This document shows, piece after piece, positions 53,287 through 62,182 of a DNA stretch of 64,000 nucleotides; within the stretch, counting starts at the first letter, position 1; every line of letters begins with the position of its first letter. A model generated the notes under the pieces. The model did not search any database and was not told where the DNA came from. It was given only the letters and a program-made list of their open reading frames with translations. The position numbers and the translations under genes are program-made. The DNA comes from Sulfitobacter delicatus (GTDB lineage: Bacteria; Pseudomonadota; Alphaproteobacteria; Rhodobacterales; Rhodobacteraceae), in contig NZ_FNBP01000007.1 of the NCBI RefSeq assembly GCF_900102535.1, forward strand, positions 124,001 to 188,000. The letters run 5' to 3'.

Positions 53287-54474
53287 ATGCATGATTTCCA
53301 AGCCGATATTGACGCTATTGCGCGCAACAGAATGATTCCGACGCTATTGGAGACCGTGCTGCTTGCAACGGGCATGGGCTTTGCCGCCGTGGCGCGGGTA
53401 ACGGAATCCCGCTGGGTGACCTGTCGGGCGGTCGATCAGATCTCCTTTGGCCTGACGCCGGGGGATGAGTTGGATGTCGAGAGCACGCTGTGCCATGAGG
53501 TCCGCCGATTTGACCAAGAGATCGTCATCGACGATGTGAATACCGACCCGGTTTACGTCAATCACCACTGCCCGGCGCAATATGGGTTTCGTGGCTATAT
53601 CTCGATCCCGATCCGTCGGGCGGATGGGTCTTTCTTTGGCACGCTCTGCGCGATCGATCCCGAGCCGCGCAAGCTGAACAATGATCGGGTCTTGTCGATG
53701 TTTCGGCTCTTTGCCCAGATGATCGGCGAGGGGCTGGATGCGGATGAGGCGCTCTCGAAAAGCACCAGCGCGCTGCGCGACGAACGCAAGCGCAGCTATG
53801 TGCAGGAGCGCTTTATCGCGATACTGGCCCATGATCTGCGCAACCCCGTGCAGGCGCTGACTGCCGGGCTCAAGATGATGGAGCGGCGCGAGTTGGATGA
53901 ACGCGCCAAGGAGGTCGTGGGCCTCATGCGCGGATCGGTCAAGCGTATGGGCATGCTGATCGAGAACCTGCTGGATCAGGCGCGCCAGCGCAGTGGCGGC
54001 GGAATCGTGGTTGAGCCAAGGCCGTCTGATGATCTGGCCATGGCGCTGGACCAGATTATCGAAGAATTTCAGGCAATCGCACCGAACCAGACCATCACCA
54101 AAGACATCGACTTGCCGGAGCCGGTGACCTGTGATGTGCCGAGGGTGGCACAGTTGCTGTCGAACCTTTTGGCAAACGCGAGCACCCATGGCGCTGCCGG
54201 GGCACCCATCAAAATGGATGCGCGGCTAAAGGAGGGGCGGTTCATCCTGTCGGTCGCCAATCAGGGCGAGAAGATACCGGACGCGCTGATGCCGACCCTG
54301 TTCATGCCCTTCGAGCGGGTGAGCGATCACCCCAGTCGCGAAGGTTTGGGTCTGGGGCTGTTCATCGCCTCCGAGATTGCCGCAGGGCATGGGGGGACGC
54401 TGACGGCAGCGTCAGATGACACGGAAACGGTCTTTACCTTGGACATGCCGAATGGGCAGGCGGAGGCGCAATAG
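53287..54474 (+). CDS. Soluble GAF-domain sensor histidine kinase
   Basis: Encodes 395 residues with no membrane segment. A GAF domain (about 20-150; SIPIRRADGSFFGTLCAIDP) is followed by HisKA with His182 in FIAILAHDLRNPVQAL and a HATPase domain (LLSNLLANASTHG, EGLGLGLFIASEIA). It should sense a cytoplasmic ligand or redox/light state; conserved cofactor ligands are not evident. No response regulator is adjacent, so it is an orphan kinase. A consensus promoter precedes it. Confidence 0.87.
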   Translation: MHDFQADIDAIARNRMIPTLLETVLLATGMGFAAVARVTESRWVTCRAVDQISFGLTPGDELDVESTLCHEVRRFDQEIVIDDVNTDPVYVNHHCPAQYGFRGYISIPIRRADGSFFGTLCAIDPEPRKLNNDRVLSMFRLFAQMIGEGLDADEALSKSTSALRDERKRSYVQERFIAILAHDLRNPVQALTAGLKMMERRELDERAKEVVGLMRGSVKRMGMLIENLLDQARQRSGGGIVVEPRPSDDLAMALDQIIEEFQAIAPNQTITKDIDLPEPVTCDVPRVAQLLSNLLANASTHGAAGAPIKMDARLKEGRFILSVANQGEKIPDALMPTLFMPFERVSDHPSREGLGLGLFIASEIAAGHGGTLTAASDDTETVFTLDMPNGQAEAQ

Positions 54475-54485
54475 GGCGCGGCTGC

Positions 54486-55190
54486 CTATGCGCTTTTGTT
54501 GTCCTTTAACACTTCATCAACCCATGCCGGCACCGTCTGCGTGGCGGGGCCGACGCGGTGTTCGGCAAACTGGTTGCCCACGGCGGAACGCTCTAGGTTA
54601 AACTCCAGCGTCTGCGCCCCGGCGCGGCGGGCTTCGGCGACGAAACCAGCGGCGGGATAGACATTGCCCGAGGTTCCGATCGCGGCAAAGACATCAGCCT
54701 CGGCCAGATGCTCGAAAAGCGCGTCCATGTCATAGGGCATCTCGCCGAACCAGACGATGTCGGGCCGCGCGGCGGGGGCATTGCAGGCCGGGCAGGGGTC
54801 ACCGGGGGCCATGACCATGGGCGCAGGCCAGCGGTGATCGCAGGCAGCACAGAGCGCACCTTTGAGGCTGCCGTGCATATGCATGACGTTCTGTGATCCG
54901 CCCTGTTCATGCAGGTCATCAACGTTTTGGGTGATCACCACCACCTCGCCGTCCAACTCGGCCTCCAGCCTTGCCAGTGCCCGGTGCGCGGCATTGGGCG
55001 AAACCTCTGCCGCCTGCGCGCGGCGGGCGTTGTAGAAATCGACCACCAGTTTGGGGTTGCGGGCAAAGGCTTCGGGCGTGGCTACGTCTTCGACACGGTG
55101 CTGCGCCCAGAGGCCGTCGGAGGCGCGGAAGGTCTCTAGCCCACTTTCCGCGGAGATACCTGCGCCGGTGAGGATCACGATCTTGGTCAT
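54486..55190 (-). CDS. cobB: Sir2-family NAD-dependent protein deacylase
   Basis: Encodes 234 residues. The NAD site GAGISAESGLETFR, TQNVDDLHEQ and the catalytic HMHGSL are intact, and four zinc cysteines lie in LCAACDHRW and CPACNA. Tyr53 and Arg56 (FYNARRAQ) form the YxxR pair that marks class III sirtuins able to remove succinyl and similar acidic groups. It is expected to reverse lysine acylation. The gene sits between the kinase and a LysR gene on the minus strand. Confidence 0.92.
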   Translation of the reverse strand: MTKIVILTGAGISAESGLETFRASDGLWAQHRVEDVATPEAFARNPKLVVDFYNARRAQAAEVSPNAAHRALARLEAELDGEVVVITQNVDDLHEQGGSQNVMHMHGSLKGALCAACDHRWPAPMVMAPGDPCPACNAPAARPDIVWFGEMPYDMDALFEHLAEADVFAAIGTSGNVYPAAGFVAEARRAGAQTLEFNLERSAVGNQFAEHRVGPATQTVPAWVDEVLKDNKSA

Positions 55191-55196
55191 AGCTGA

Positions 55197-56180
55197 TTAT
55201 TCCCTGATCTGCGGTTGGTCTTCAAGCAGGTGAAACCCCTCCGCCAGCCAAGGCAGTTTCGCAATGGCCGGGGCGATCATATGGGTCTGCATCAATTGGC
55301 GCACGGTTTGCGCGATGTCGCGGGGCACTGGGCCGGACCATTCCGCCCCGGCGAAAAGCGAGATCGTCCGCGCAGGGCTCTGGGCGGGCAGGGGGTGCGC
55401 CGACAGGCGGTCATGGAACCGTGCGGCGCGCATGTAGCCCAAGGGGGTGGTGATCGTCCAGCCGATGCCCCTGGCCACCATCGCCATTAGCGCGAGATGG
55501 CTACCGATCTCAAAGCGGGCGGGCAGTTGGTGGCTTTGCTGGGCGAGGTAGCTTTCGATTTGTCGCGCGATCAACTGGTCTTCGGCATAGCGCAGGAAGG
55601 GCAGCTCAGTCGCATTGGCAAGCAACGCGGTAGCGTCTTCAGGCGTATCGGCCGGGGTCAGGATGATGAAGGGGTCGCGGGCCAGGGGGTGTTCCAGCAC
55701 GGAGTCCAGCTTTGTGTCGATCTGGGCCGACAATGCCATATGCAAGGTCTTGTCGCGCAGCGCTTGGGCCAACTCATTGCTGCCTGCGGTGATCATGCGA
55801 AAGCGGCAACCCGTCAAGCTGTCGCCCAGAATGGTGGCGAGGCGCGGGGTCAGGTCATCGTCGAAATCGTCAATCACCCCGAGGTTCAGCGCATCGAGAT
55901 GTGCAAGATCCATGATTGTGACCTCGCTTTGCGCTTGCCGCAGTTCCGACAGGGCCGAGCCAGCGCGGCGCAGAAACATCTGCCCGGCTTGCGTCAGCCG
56001 CATGGGGCGGCGGGTGTGATCGACCAGTTCCGCCCCGATGGCCGCCTCCAAATTGCGCATCTGTTGGCTCACGGCCGGTTGGCTGAGCCCGGTGGCCTGT
56101 GCCGCCTGCGCGACAGAGCCTGTGCGCGCCAAAGCCTCAAAGACTTCGATGCCTCGCAAGGTGATGCCTTTGTTCAGCAT
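55197..56180 (-). CDS. LysR-family transcriptional regulator
   Basis: Encodes 327 residues from the ATG at 56180. The N-terminal HTH (ALARTGSVAQAAQATGLSQPAVSQQMRNLE) and the following substrate-binding fold are standard for LTTRs. It is divergent from the carbon-nitrogen hydrolase gene across 184 bp, the usual arrangement for a LysR regulator and its target, and is followed six bases later by cobB. The ligand is unknown. Confidence 0.9.
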   Translation of the reverse strand: MLNKGITLRGIEVFEALARTGSVAQAAQATGLSQPAVSQQMRNLEAAIGAELVDHTRRPMRLTQAGQMFLRRAGSALSELRQAQSEVTIMDLAHLDALNLGVIDDFDDDLTPRLATILGDSLTGCRFRMITAGSNELAQALRDKTLHMALSAQIDTKLDSVLEHPLARDPFIILTPADTPEDATALLANATELPFLRYAEDQLIARQIESYLAQQSHQLPARFEIGSHLALMAMVARGIGWTITTPLGYMRAARFHDRLSAHPLPAQSPARTISLFAGAEWSGPVPRDIAQTVRQLMQTHMIAPAIAKLPWLAEGFHLLEDQPQIRE

Positions 56181-56364
56181 TCGCTCTCCATTCCTTTCAG
56201 GTTTTGTGAAACCGCATAGCCACGCGGTCAAGCAATTGCCGCGTATTTGAGCGCGTCGTATTCTGTTTTTTGGAAGTCGCCGGGAAAGATGGCTTCGCAG
56301 CACAATGCTCTTGAAGCCCCCTGCAAAGCCTCGCAGACTGCTGCGAAACAGCCCGGAGACCCCC

Positions 56365-57240
56365 ATGAAAATCGCCACCGCCGCCTATCCGCTCGACGTT
56401 CTGACCTCTTGGGCCCAATACGAAGATAAGCTGGCCCATTGGGTGGCGGAAGCGGCGGTGCAGGGGGCGGAACTGCTGGTCTTCCCGGAGTATGGCGCGA
56501 TGGAATTGGCCACGCTCGACGGCGCGGATGTGGCGGGGGATTTGGAAAAGTCGTTATATTCGGTTTCCGAAAAGCTGGAAGAGGCGGATCGGTTGCATCT
56601 GAAACTGGCGGCAGAGCATGACGTGCACATCGTCGCAGCATCTGGCCCCGCGGTCACCGACAGCCGCCCGGTGAACCGCGCCCGGCTGATCACGCCCTCG
56701 GGGCAGATCGGAGTGCAGGACAAGCAAATCATGACCCGGTTTGAGCGCGAGGAATGGTGCGTTATTGGCGGCAACGCCTTGCAGGTCTTTGACACGACCT
56801 TAGGCAAGATCGGCATTCTGATCTGCTACGACAGTGAGTTTCCACTTTTGGGCCGGGCCTTGGCCGAATGCGACGTGATCTGCGTGCCAAGCGTGACCGA
56901 AACGCTTGCGGGGTACTGGCGTGTGCGCATCGGTTCCATGGCCCGTGCGCTTGAGAATCAGTGCATCACGGCGATGTCTTCGGTGGTCGGCGCGGCGGAT
57001 TGGTCGGAGGCTTTGGGCCAGTCCTTTGGTGCAGGCGGCATTTTCTGCCCACCCGACCGGGGCTTTCCCCCTACCGGTGTGTTGGGGGTGAGAGAGGTTA
57101 ACGCCCCCGGTTGGACCATTGCAGAGGCCGACTTAGCGCAGGTCGCAGAGGTGCGCGCGGATGGCGTTGTGCTGAACCGACGGGACTGGCAGGATCAGGT
57201 CGGACGCGATGGAAAGGCGATAAACGTCGCTTTGCGCTGA
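56365..57240 (+). CDS. Carbon-nitrogen hydrolase (nitrilase superfamily)
   Basis: Encodes 291 residues from the ATG at 56365. The Glu-Lys-Cys triad is visible in VFPEYGAME, the Lys-containing QDKQIMTRFE and ILICYDSEFP. The protein hydrolyses an amide or nitrile; omega-amidase, carbamoylputrescine amidase and others share this fold, so the substrate is open. It is divergent from the LysR gene, which probably controls it. A short CCCTC/GGAGGG hairpin with TTTT (about 57285-57305) may end its transcript. Confidence 0.85.
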   Translation: MKIATAAYPLDVLTSWAQYEDKLAHWVAEAAVQGAELLVFPEYGAMELATLDGADVAGDLEKSLYSVSEKLEEADRLHLKLAAEHDVHIVAASGPAVTDSRPVNRARLITPSGQIGVQDKQIMTRFEREEWCVIGGNALQVFDTTLGKIGILICYDSEFPLLGRALAECDVICVPSVTETLAGYWRVRIGSMARALENQCITAMSSVVGAADWSEALGQSFGAGGIFCPPDRGFPPTGVLGVREVNAPGWTIAEADLAQVAEVRADGVVLNRRDWQDQVGRDGKAINVALR

Positions 57241-57321
57241 ATCCCCCTTGAAAAAGCGGCAAAATGCGCCCATTTAGGCCTGCGCCCTCAGATTGGAGGG
57301 TTTTGTGCTCAAGGAGAGACC

Positions 57322-57540
57322 ATGGCCAAGGAAGATACGCTCGAATTTCCCGGTGTCGTGAAGGAACTCCTGCCTAACGCGACGTTTCGGGTCGAGCTGG
57401 AAAACGGCCATGAGATCATCGCGCATACGGCAGGTAAGATGCGGAAAAACCGCATCCGTGTTCTGGCTGGCGACAAAGTTCAGGTGGAAATGACACCCTA
57501 TGATTTGACCAAGGGTCGGATCAACTATCGCTTCAAGTAA
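57322..57540 (+). CDS. infA: Translation initiation factor IF-1
   Basis: Encodes 72 residues, the exact family length, an S1-type OB fold ([38 protein letters not shown]). AAGGAGAG lies at proper distance upstream. It is the first gene of an infA-maf-RNase E/G-yacG series. Confidence 0.97.
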   Translation: MAKEDTLEFPGVVKELLPNATFRVELENGHEIIAHTAGKMRKNRIRVLAGDKVQVEMTPYDLTKGRINYRFK

Positions 57541-57629
57541 GCGGCACCGCGTTCGCGCGATGCGCGGCGCAGGCGGGGCCGTGCGCGGCCCCCGCCGGGC
57601 CGCCGGCCTCATGCAAAGAGGCCCCTAAG

Positions 57630-58208
57630 ATGCAATTCATTCTCGGATCAGGATCACCGCGCCGGTTGGAGCTGCTCGCGCAGATCGGCGTTGTGCCCGA
57701 TGCCGTGCGCGCCCCCGACATCGACGAGACCCCGCACAAGGCGGAATTGCCGCGCCCCTATTGCGCCCGCATGGCGCGCGAAAAGGTGGCGGCGGTGCCT
57801 GCCGCGGCGGATGACATCGTGCTTTGTGCGGACACCACGGTTGCGATCGGGCGGCGGATCTTGGGCAAGCCTGAGGACGCGGCAGAGGCCGAGGCTTTCT
57901 TGCGGCTGATGTCGGGTCGGCGGCATAAAGTGGTGACCGCTGTTGCCGTGAAACGGGGCGAGAAGCTCTGGCAGCGTGATGTGCAAAGCACTGTAAAGAT
58001 GAAGTCCCTCTCAGACATTGAAATTCGCCGCTACCTCGCCACCGGCGACTGGCGCGGCAAGGCGGGCGGCTATGGTATCCAAGGTCCCGCCGGGGCGTTG
58101 ATTCCTTGGATCAGCGGCTCATTCACTGCGATTGTCGGCCTGCCACTGGCCGAAGCCGCAAACCTGCTGCAAGCAGCAGGCTACCCATTTGACGGAGGTG
58201 CCGCATGA
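57630..58208 (+). CDS. maf: Maf-family nucleotide pyrophosphatase
   Basis: Encodes 192 residues. Maf proteins hydrolyse non-canonical or excess nucleoside triphosphates. The start [14 protein letters not shown], the [10 protein letters not shown] active-site region and [10 protein letters not shown] are diagnostic. The usual invariant Lys/Glu neighbourhood (DETP) is present. A GC-rich hairpin at about 57571-57597 separates it from infA. It overlaps the following RNase gene by four bases. Confidence 0.92.
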   Translation: MQFILGSGSPRRLELLAQIGVVPDAVRAPDIDETPHKAELPRPYCARMAREKVAAVPAAADDIVLCADTTVAIGRRILGKPEDAAEAEAFLRLMSGRRHKVVTAVAVKRGEKLWQRDVQSTVKMKSLSDIEIRRYLATGDWRGKAGGYGIQGPAGALIPWISGSFTAIVGLPLAEAANLLQAAGYPFDGGAA

Positions 58209-59239
58209 AGGGCCGAACGATCATTCTCGACCACCTGAACGATGTCGAAGCCGCCGCACTGATGGTGGATGGCAAGCTTGATGATTTGCTGGTGGACAGC
58301 GATGCGCCTCGCGTTGGCACGGTTTACCGCGCCATTGCGGATCGCCCAGTGAAGGGGCAGGGAGGGATGTTCCTCAAGACCCCCGACGGCGCGGCCTTTC
58401 TGCGCCAGATCAAGGGACTGGCTCCCGGTCAGACGATCCTCGTGCAGGTCTCGGGCCATGCCGAGCCGGGCAAGGCGATACCGGTGACGAACAAGCTGCT
58501 GTTCAAGTCGCGTTATGCCATCGTAACACCCGATGCACCGGGGTTGAACATCTCGCGCTCGATCAAGGACGAAGGAGAACGTGACCGGCTGCTCGAAATC
58601 GCGCATGAGGCGGCGGGTGGGGCGGACCTCGGCCTGATCCTGCGGTCGTCCTGCGCCGGGGCCGATGGCGATGACATTGCGGAAGACATCGCCAATATGA
58701 TGGCGTTGGCCGATACCGTAGCCAATGACAGCGCGAGCGAGATGGAAACCCTCTCCGAAGGCGACGGGCCCCATCTGCTGGCCTGGCGCGACTGGACCGC
58801 GCCTGCTGAGGTCGTGACCGACGCGGGCGGTTTTGCCGAGCACGGCGTGTTGGAAGAGCTCGACCGCCTCAACAATGCGGAGGTTCCCCTCGGCGGTGGA
58901 GCCTCGATCTTTGTCGAGCCCACCCGCGCGCTGGTTGCGGTGGACGTGAACACCGGCAATGACGCTTCTCTGGCTGCCGGGGTCAAAGCCAATATGGCCT
59001 GCGCCCGCGCCTTGCCCCGTGCATTGCGCCTGCGCGGGCTGGGCGGACAGATCACCCTCGATCTCGCACCCATGCCCAAAAAGGACCGCCGCACCTTTGA
59101 GACGGCCCTGCGCGCCGCCTTCCGCGCCGATGGCGTCGATACGACCCTCGTCGGGTGGACCCCCCTCGGCCACTATGAGCTTCAACGCAAACGCGCCCGC
59201 CCGGTACTTGCTGAGGTGCTGAACGGGGCTGGCCAGTGA
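58205..59239 (+). CDS. Short ribonuclease E/G-family protein
   Basis: Encodes 344 residues, much shorter than RNase E and shorter than typical RNase G. The family core remains: [17 protein letters not shown] in the S1-like part, and [24 protein letters not shown], which holds the metal-binding aspartates of the nuclease site. The Cys pair of the Zn-link used for tetramers is not visible. It is a standalone small form found in Rhodobacterales next to maf and yacG. Start and stop overlap the neighbours by four bases. Confidence 0.83.
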   Translation: MKGRTIILDHLNDVEAAALMVDGKLDDLLVDSDAPRVGTVYRAIADRPVKGQGGMFLKTPDGAAFLRQIKGLAPGQTILVQVSGHAEPGKAIPVTNKLLFKSRYAIVTPDAPGLNISRSIKDEGERDRLLEIAHEAAGGADLGLILRSSCAGADGDDIAEDIANMMALADTVANDSASEMETLSEGDGPHLLAWRDWTAPAEVVTDAGGFAEHGVLEELDRLNNAEVPLGGGASIFVEPTRALVAVDVNTGNDASLAAGVKANMACARALPRALRLRGLGGQITLDLAPMPKKDRRTFETALRAAFRADGVDTTLVGWTPLGHYELQRKRARPVLAEVLNGAGQ

Positions 59240-59427
59240 CCTGCCCGATCTGCAAAGCCGAGACCGTAAAAGCGCACCGTCCCTTCTGCTCGCGCCGCTG
59301 CGCCGATATCGATCTGGGCCGCTGGTTCAACGGCAGCTACGCCGTCCCCTCGCGCGATCCTGAGGACATTGAAGCGGCCCTCGACGCCGCCGAGGCAGCA
59401 CAAGAGAACCCTGCAAAGCCCCATTAA
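59236..59427 (+). CDS. yacG: DNA gyrase inhibitor YacG (zinc finger)
   Basis: Encodes 63 residues from a GTG that overlaps the previous stop. The four zinc-binding cysteines are in CPIC and FCSRRC, followed by DLGRWFNGSYAVP, the family signature. In E. coli YacG binds GyrB and inhibits gyrase. Confidence 0.92.
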   Translation: MTCPICKAETVKAHRPFCSRRCADIDLGRWFNGSYAVPSRDPEDIEAALDAAEAAQENPAKPH

Positions 59428-59481
59428 CGCAGAATAATCTGGGCTTCGGGAAAAGAAGTGAATTTCCCGGCAAAATGGGGC

Positions 59482-59510
59482 TGGACACCCCGCGCCACAG
59501 GTCCTAGAAC
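59482..59510 (+). promoter_or_regulatory. Candidate promoter for tRNA-Phe
   Basis: TGGACA (59482-59487) and TAGAAC (59505-59510) are 17 bases apart, and the -10 ends 32 bases before the tRNA. It is plausible but not strong. Confidence 0.45.
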
Positions 59511-59542
59511 CCGCTCACCCGACCTCGAAAGAGGTGACCCGT

Positions 59543-59617
59543 GCCCGGGTAGCTCAGGGGTAGAGCAGTGGATTGAAAATCCTCGTGTCGGTGGTTCGAT
59601 TCCGCCCCCGGGCACCA
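59543..59617 (+). tRNA. tRNA-Phe (GAA)
   Basis: A complete 75-base cloverleaf with encoded CCA: acceptor GCCCGGG/CCCGGGC, D arm GCTC/GAGC, anticodon loop TTGAAAA (anticodon GAA) and T arm GGTTCGATTCC. The gene immediately precedes a region of different composition with an AlpA-type regulator and DNA methyltransferase, so its 3' end is a likely attachment site for an integrated island. Confidence 0.95.
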
Positions 59618-59824
59618 TTTAACTCTTTGATATACTGGCGTTATTTGTTCTGTAATCATGTGTCTTCCTTCTGGTTGTAGCATTGGGACAACACCGGGAC
59701 TACAAGCCCGTTGATGTGCCAGAATGGCCGATTTTTGAGCGGTCTAAAGGTTTTTTAACCTTCCAATTTCTGTACTATGATAATCAACCCCAAATTATTT
59801 CAGTCACTACTTTGGAGACTGAAT

Positions 59825-60016
59825 ATGACACCTAACGAATATCAACATGACGTCCTTCTTGACCTGAAGGCGGTCTGCGAGATTCTCTGCCGCTCGAAAG
59901 CGAGCATATACCGGGATATCGCAGCCGAGAGATTTCCTCAGCAGATCAAAGTCGGTGGTTCGAGCCGCTGGCGCCGATCGGAGGTTCTGGCGTGTGTCGG
60001 GCTCACCAAGTCGTAG
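59825..60016 (+). CDS. AlpA-family transcriptional regulator
   Basis: Encodes 63 residues from the ATG at 59825, with GGAG seven bases upstream. The sequence DLKAVCEILCRSKASIYRDIA and IKVGGSSRWRRSEV is a typical AlpA/MerR-like small HTH. In phages and islands such proteins activate excision or integrase genes. Its place next to the tRNA supports an integrated element. Confidence 0.87.
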   Translation: MTPNEYQHDVLLDLKAVCEILCRSKASIYRDIAAERFPQQIKVGGSSRWRRSEVLACVGLTKS

Positions 60017-60088
60017 ATGCGCTTACAGCAGCAGCTGGACGGTAAAGAGGAAAGAGTGACGCAGGCCGCAGTTTCCTCCGCGCCAAGC

Positions 60089-60442
60089 TCATGCTTCATT
60101 GATCGGCCACAGCATCTTGTTGTCTTGAGTTTCGGAGCGCAGCCATGAAGTCATTGTCTTCATGGTTCCTGCCGACCTCTTCTTCGAGAAGGCGTGCTCC
60201 CAAGCACACTCAAATCTCGTGTTGCTTGTTGATCTCTCTCAATATTCTTGTTGTACTTGTTCCCCTAAGACGCCGTCTATTTCGGAACCAACGCTTGGGC
60301 GCACTCGTGATGCCAATGCCATAACGGCCGGAAAGATGGCAGAACAGTTCCAGCGCAGGACGATGTCGGGGCGGCTTGAAAGTCTGAGCATGTCCCGCCG
60401 ATCTTGGAATCCATCAGCATGGAGGCTTCGCTGGGCGATCAA
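60089..60442 (-). pseudogene. vsr: Degenerate very-short-patch-repair (Vsr) endonuclease
   Basis: On the minus strand one frame reads SLHADGFQDRRDM, then SSRPDIVLRWNCSAIF, and after a TGA stop (60239-60241) continues RFECAWEHAFSKKR and TMTSWLRSETQ. These segments line up in order with Vsr proteins (LHA.GF..R..., .GRPDIVLP..r..IF, VWECA..., WLRS). The conserved N-terminus and the catalytic HGCFWH block after IF are missing and the frame is stopped, so it is a broken gene. Vsr genes accompany C5-cytosine methyltransferases to repair the T:G mismatches they cause, and an intact one follows here. Confidence 0.62.
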
Positions 60443-60577
60443 TTTAAGTTTTCCTGTCCCTACGGGGGGGTGGTGCGATCCTGCGGGATCGAATTTCCTT
60501 TGAAACGGTATCCATCAAGTCGACACTCGGTTTGCTATCCTATAACTTTACAAGAAAAATGGGGCGAGAAACGTGAA

Positions 60578-62182
60578 ATGGAAGATGCCATCGGTATAGT
60601 CGATCTTTTTTCAGGGCCCGGAGGTCTCGGAGAGGGATTTAGCAGGGTGCAAAAGGCAGATGGCCGCCGCGCCTTTGAGATCGATCTCTCTATCGAAAAG
60701 GACCCCGTTGCACACCGAACTTTGACTTTGCGCTCCTTCCTGAGAAAATTCGACACGGCGTTTCCTGAAGAGTACATCGATTTCCTCAATAGTGGTGGCA
60801 CTGATGAGCCGGATTGGGAGGCTCTTTATCCCAAGCAATGGCAAGCGGCAGTACATGAGACCTTGAATCTCACCCTTGGCGCAGACGGAACATCTGAGAT
60901 TGTATCGGAACGAATTGCAGAGGTAAGGCGAAAGCGCGGTGATCGTGTAATCCTTATCGGCGGACCTCCTTGCCAAGCATATTCCCTCGCCGGCCGCGGT
61001 CGCAAGCCGAGCGATCTGGGATACGTAGCACATGCGGAGAACAGGCATCGCCTTTATGAGGAGTACATCGATGTCCTGCGCCAGCTTCGCCCTGCGGCCT
61101 TTGTAATGGAAAACGTCAAGGGGATGCTTTCCTCTTCGATCGAGAAGATGAAAGTCTTCGATCTCGTGACTAAAGACTTGGCCGGCGGCGGTGGCGCGGC
61201 AGAGTACATTTTGTTTCCCCTCTCCGACGAACCTTCGTTCGACGGCGAGGCATCGCCGCGCTCGTTTATCGTGCAGGCCGAGGATCATGGTGTGCCGCAA
61301 GCGCGTCATCGTGTCATCATCGTCGGGATCAGGCGGGACCTGTCGGATGTTAAAGGCGGCGTAACTCTTCCGCATCTGCCGGTTCAAACCCGACGTGCCA
61401 CAGTTCGCAATGTACTTGAAAACATGCCGATCCTTCGGAGCGGCATCAGTGCGCGTGGCGGCAATCGCGACGGAACGAGCGAGTGGAAGAAAACAATAGC
61501 AGCGGCATCGGCGCTTATCTCCGGTGAGAGCTTGCCATTGACGGGGCGTTCCGGACGAGATTTTGAGATGGCAGTTAAATCGGTGAGTTCCCCCCGCAAG
61601 ATAGTCCCTATGCTGCGGAAAGGCGCGATCGGCGGCACTGCCTTGCCGCGCGATTGCCCGGCTGAGCTTGCAACTTGGCTGTTCGATCCCCGATTGAGAC
61701 GGCTCGTCCAGCATGAGACACGCGGCCATATGCCCGAAGATCTCGGACGCTACCTGTTCGCCGCTGCCTGGTCGCTTGCGACTGGAGTCTCACCTAAGGC
61801 CGGGGATTTTCCCAAAACACTGGCACCCGCCCACAAGAATTGGACGTCCGGCAAATTCAATGATCGTTTCAGGGTGCAGCCTTGGGACCGACCATCGTCG
61901 ACTGTGACGTGCCATCTGTCGAAAGATGGGCACTACTTCATCCACCCTGACCCCGGTCAATGCCGAAGCATGACGGTCCGGGAAGCGGCACGACTCCAGA
62001 CTTTCCCAGACAACTACTTCTTCAAGGGGAACAGGACAGAACAGTACATTCAAGTTGGAAACGCGGTGCCGCCCTTTCTGGCATGGAAAATAGCACGCGC
62101 AATGCTGCCGACGTTGCAATCATTACTCGCGCGGCCAAATGCAGCGATCGCAGGTGAGACAAGGACTGTTGCCCTGACATGA
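60578..62182 (+). CDS. DNA (cytosine-5-)-methyltransferase
   Basis: Encodes about 534 residues from the ATG at 60578; an extension to 60404 adds unrelated, poorly supported sequence. Motif I (IVDLFSGPGGLGEGF, 6-20), motif IV with catalytic Cys132 (IGGPPCQAYSLAGRGR), motif VI (VMENVKGML), motif VIII (QARHRVIIVGIRRD) and motifs IX/X (MTVREAARLQTFPDNYFF, QVGNAVPP) are all intact. A target-recognition region lies at about 260-430; its sequence specificity cannot be read. The ribosome site is weak. The stop overlaps the GHKL ATPase gene by four bases, making it the modification part of a defence cassette. Confidence 0.92.
   Translation: MEDAIGIVDLFSGPGGLGEGFSRVQKADGRRAFEIDLSIEKDPVAHRTLTLRSFLRKFDTAFPEEYIDFLNSGGTDEPDWEALYPKQWQAAVHETLNLTLGADGTSEIVSERIAEVRRKRGDRVILIGGPPCQAYSLAGRGRKPSDLGYVAHAENRHRLYEEYIDVLRQLRPAAFVMENVKGMLSSSIEKMKVFDLVTKDLAGGGGAAEYILFPLSDEPSFDGEASPRSFIVQAEDHGVPQARHRVIIVGIRRDLSDVKGGVTLPHLPVQTRRATVRNVLENMPILRSGISARGGNRDGTSEWKKTIAAASALISGESLPLTGRSGRDFEMAVKSVSSPRKIVPMLRKGAIGGTALPRDCPAELATWLFDPRLRRLVQHETRGHMPEDLGRYLFAAAWSLATGVSPKAGDFPKTLAPAHKNWTSGKFNDRFRVQPWDRPSSTVTCHLSKDGHYFIHPDPGQCRSMTVREAARLQTFPDNYFFKGNRTEQYIQVGNAVPPFLAWKIARAMLPTLQSLLARPNAAIAGETRTVALT

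Noticed and set aside
60162..60503. 113-codon plus-strand frame between alpA and the methyltransferase
   Set aside because: It has no family resemblance or ribosome site and lies opposite the stretch that reads as a broken vsr on the minus strand.
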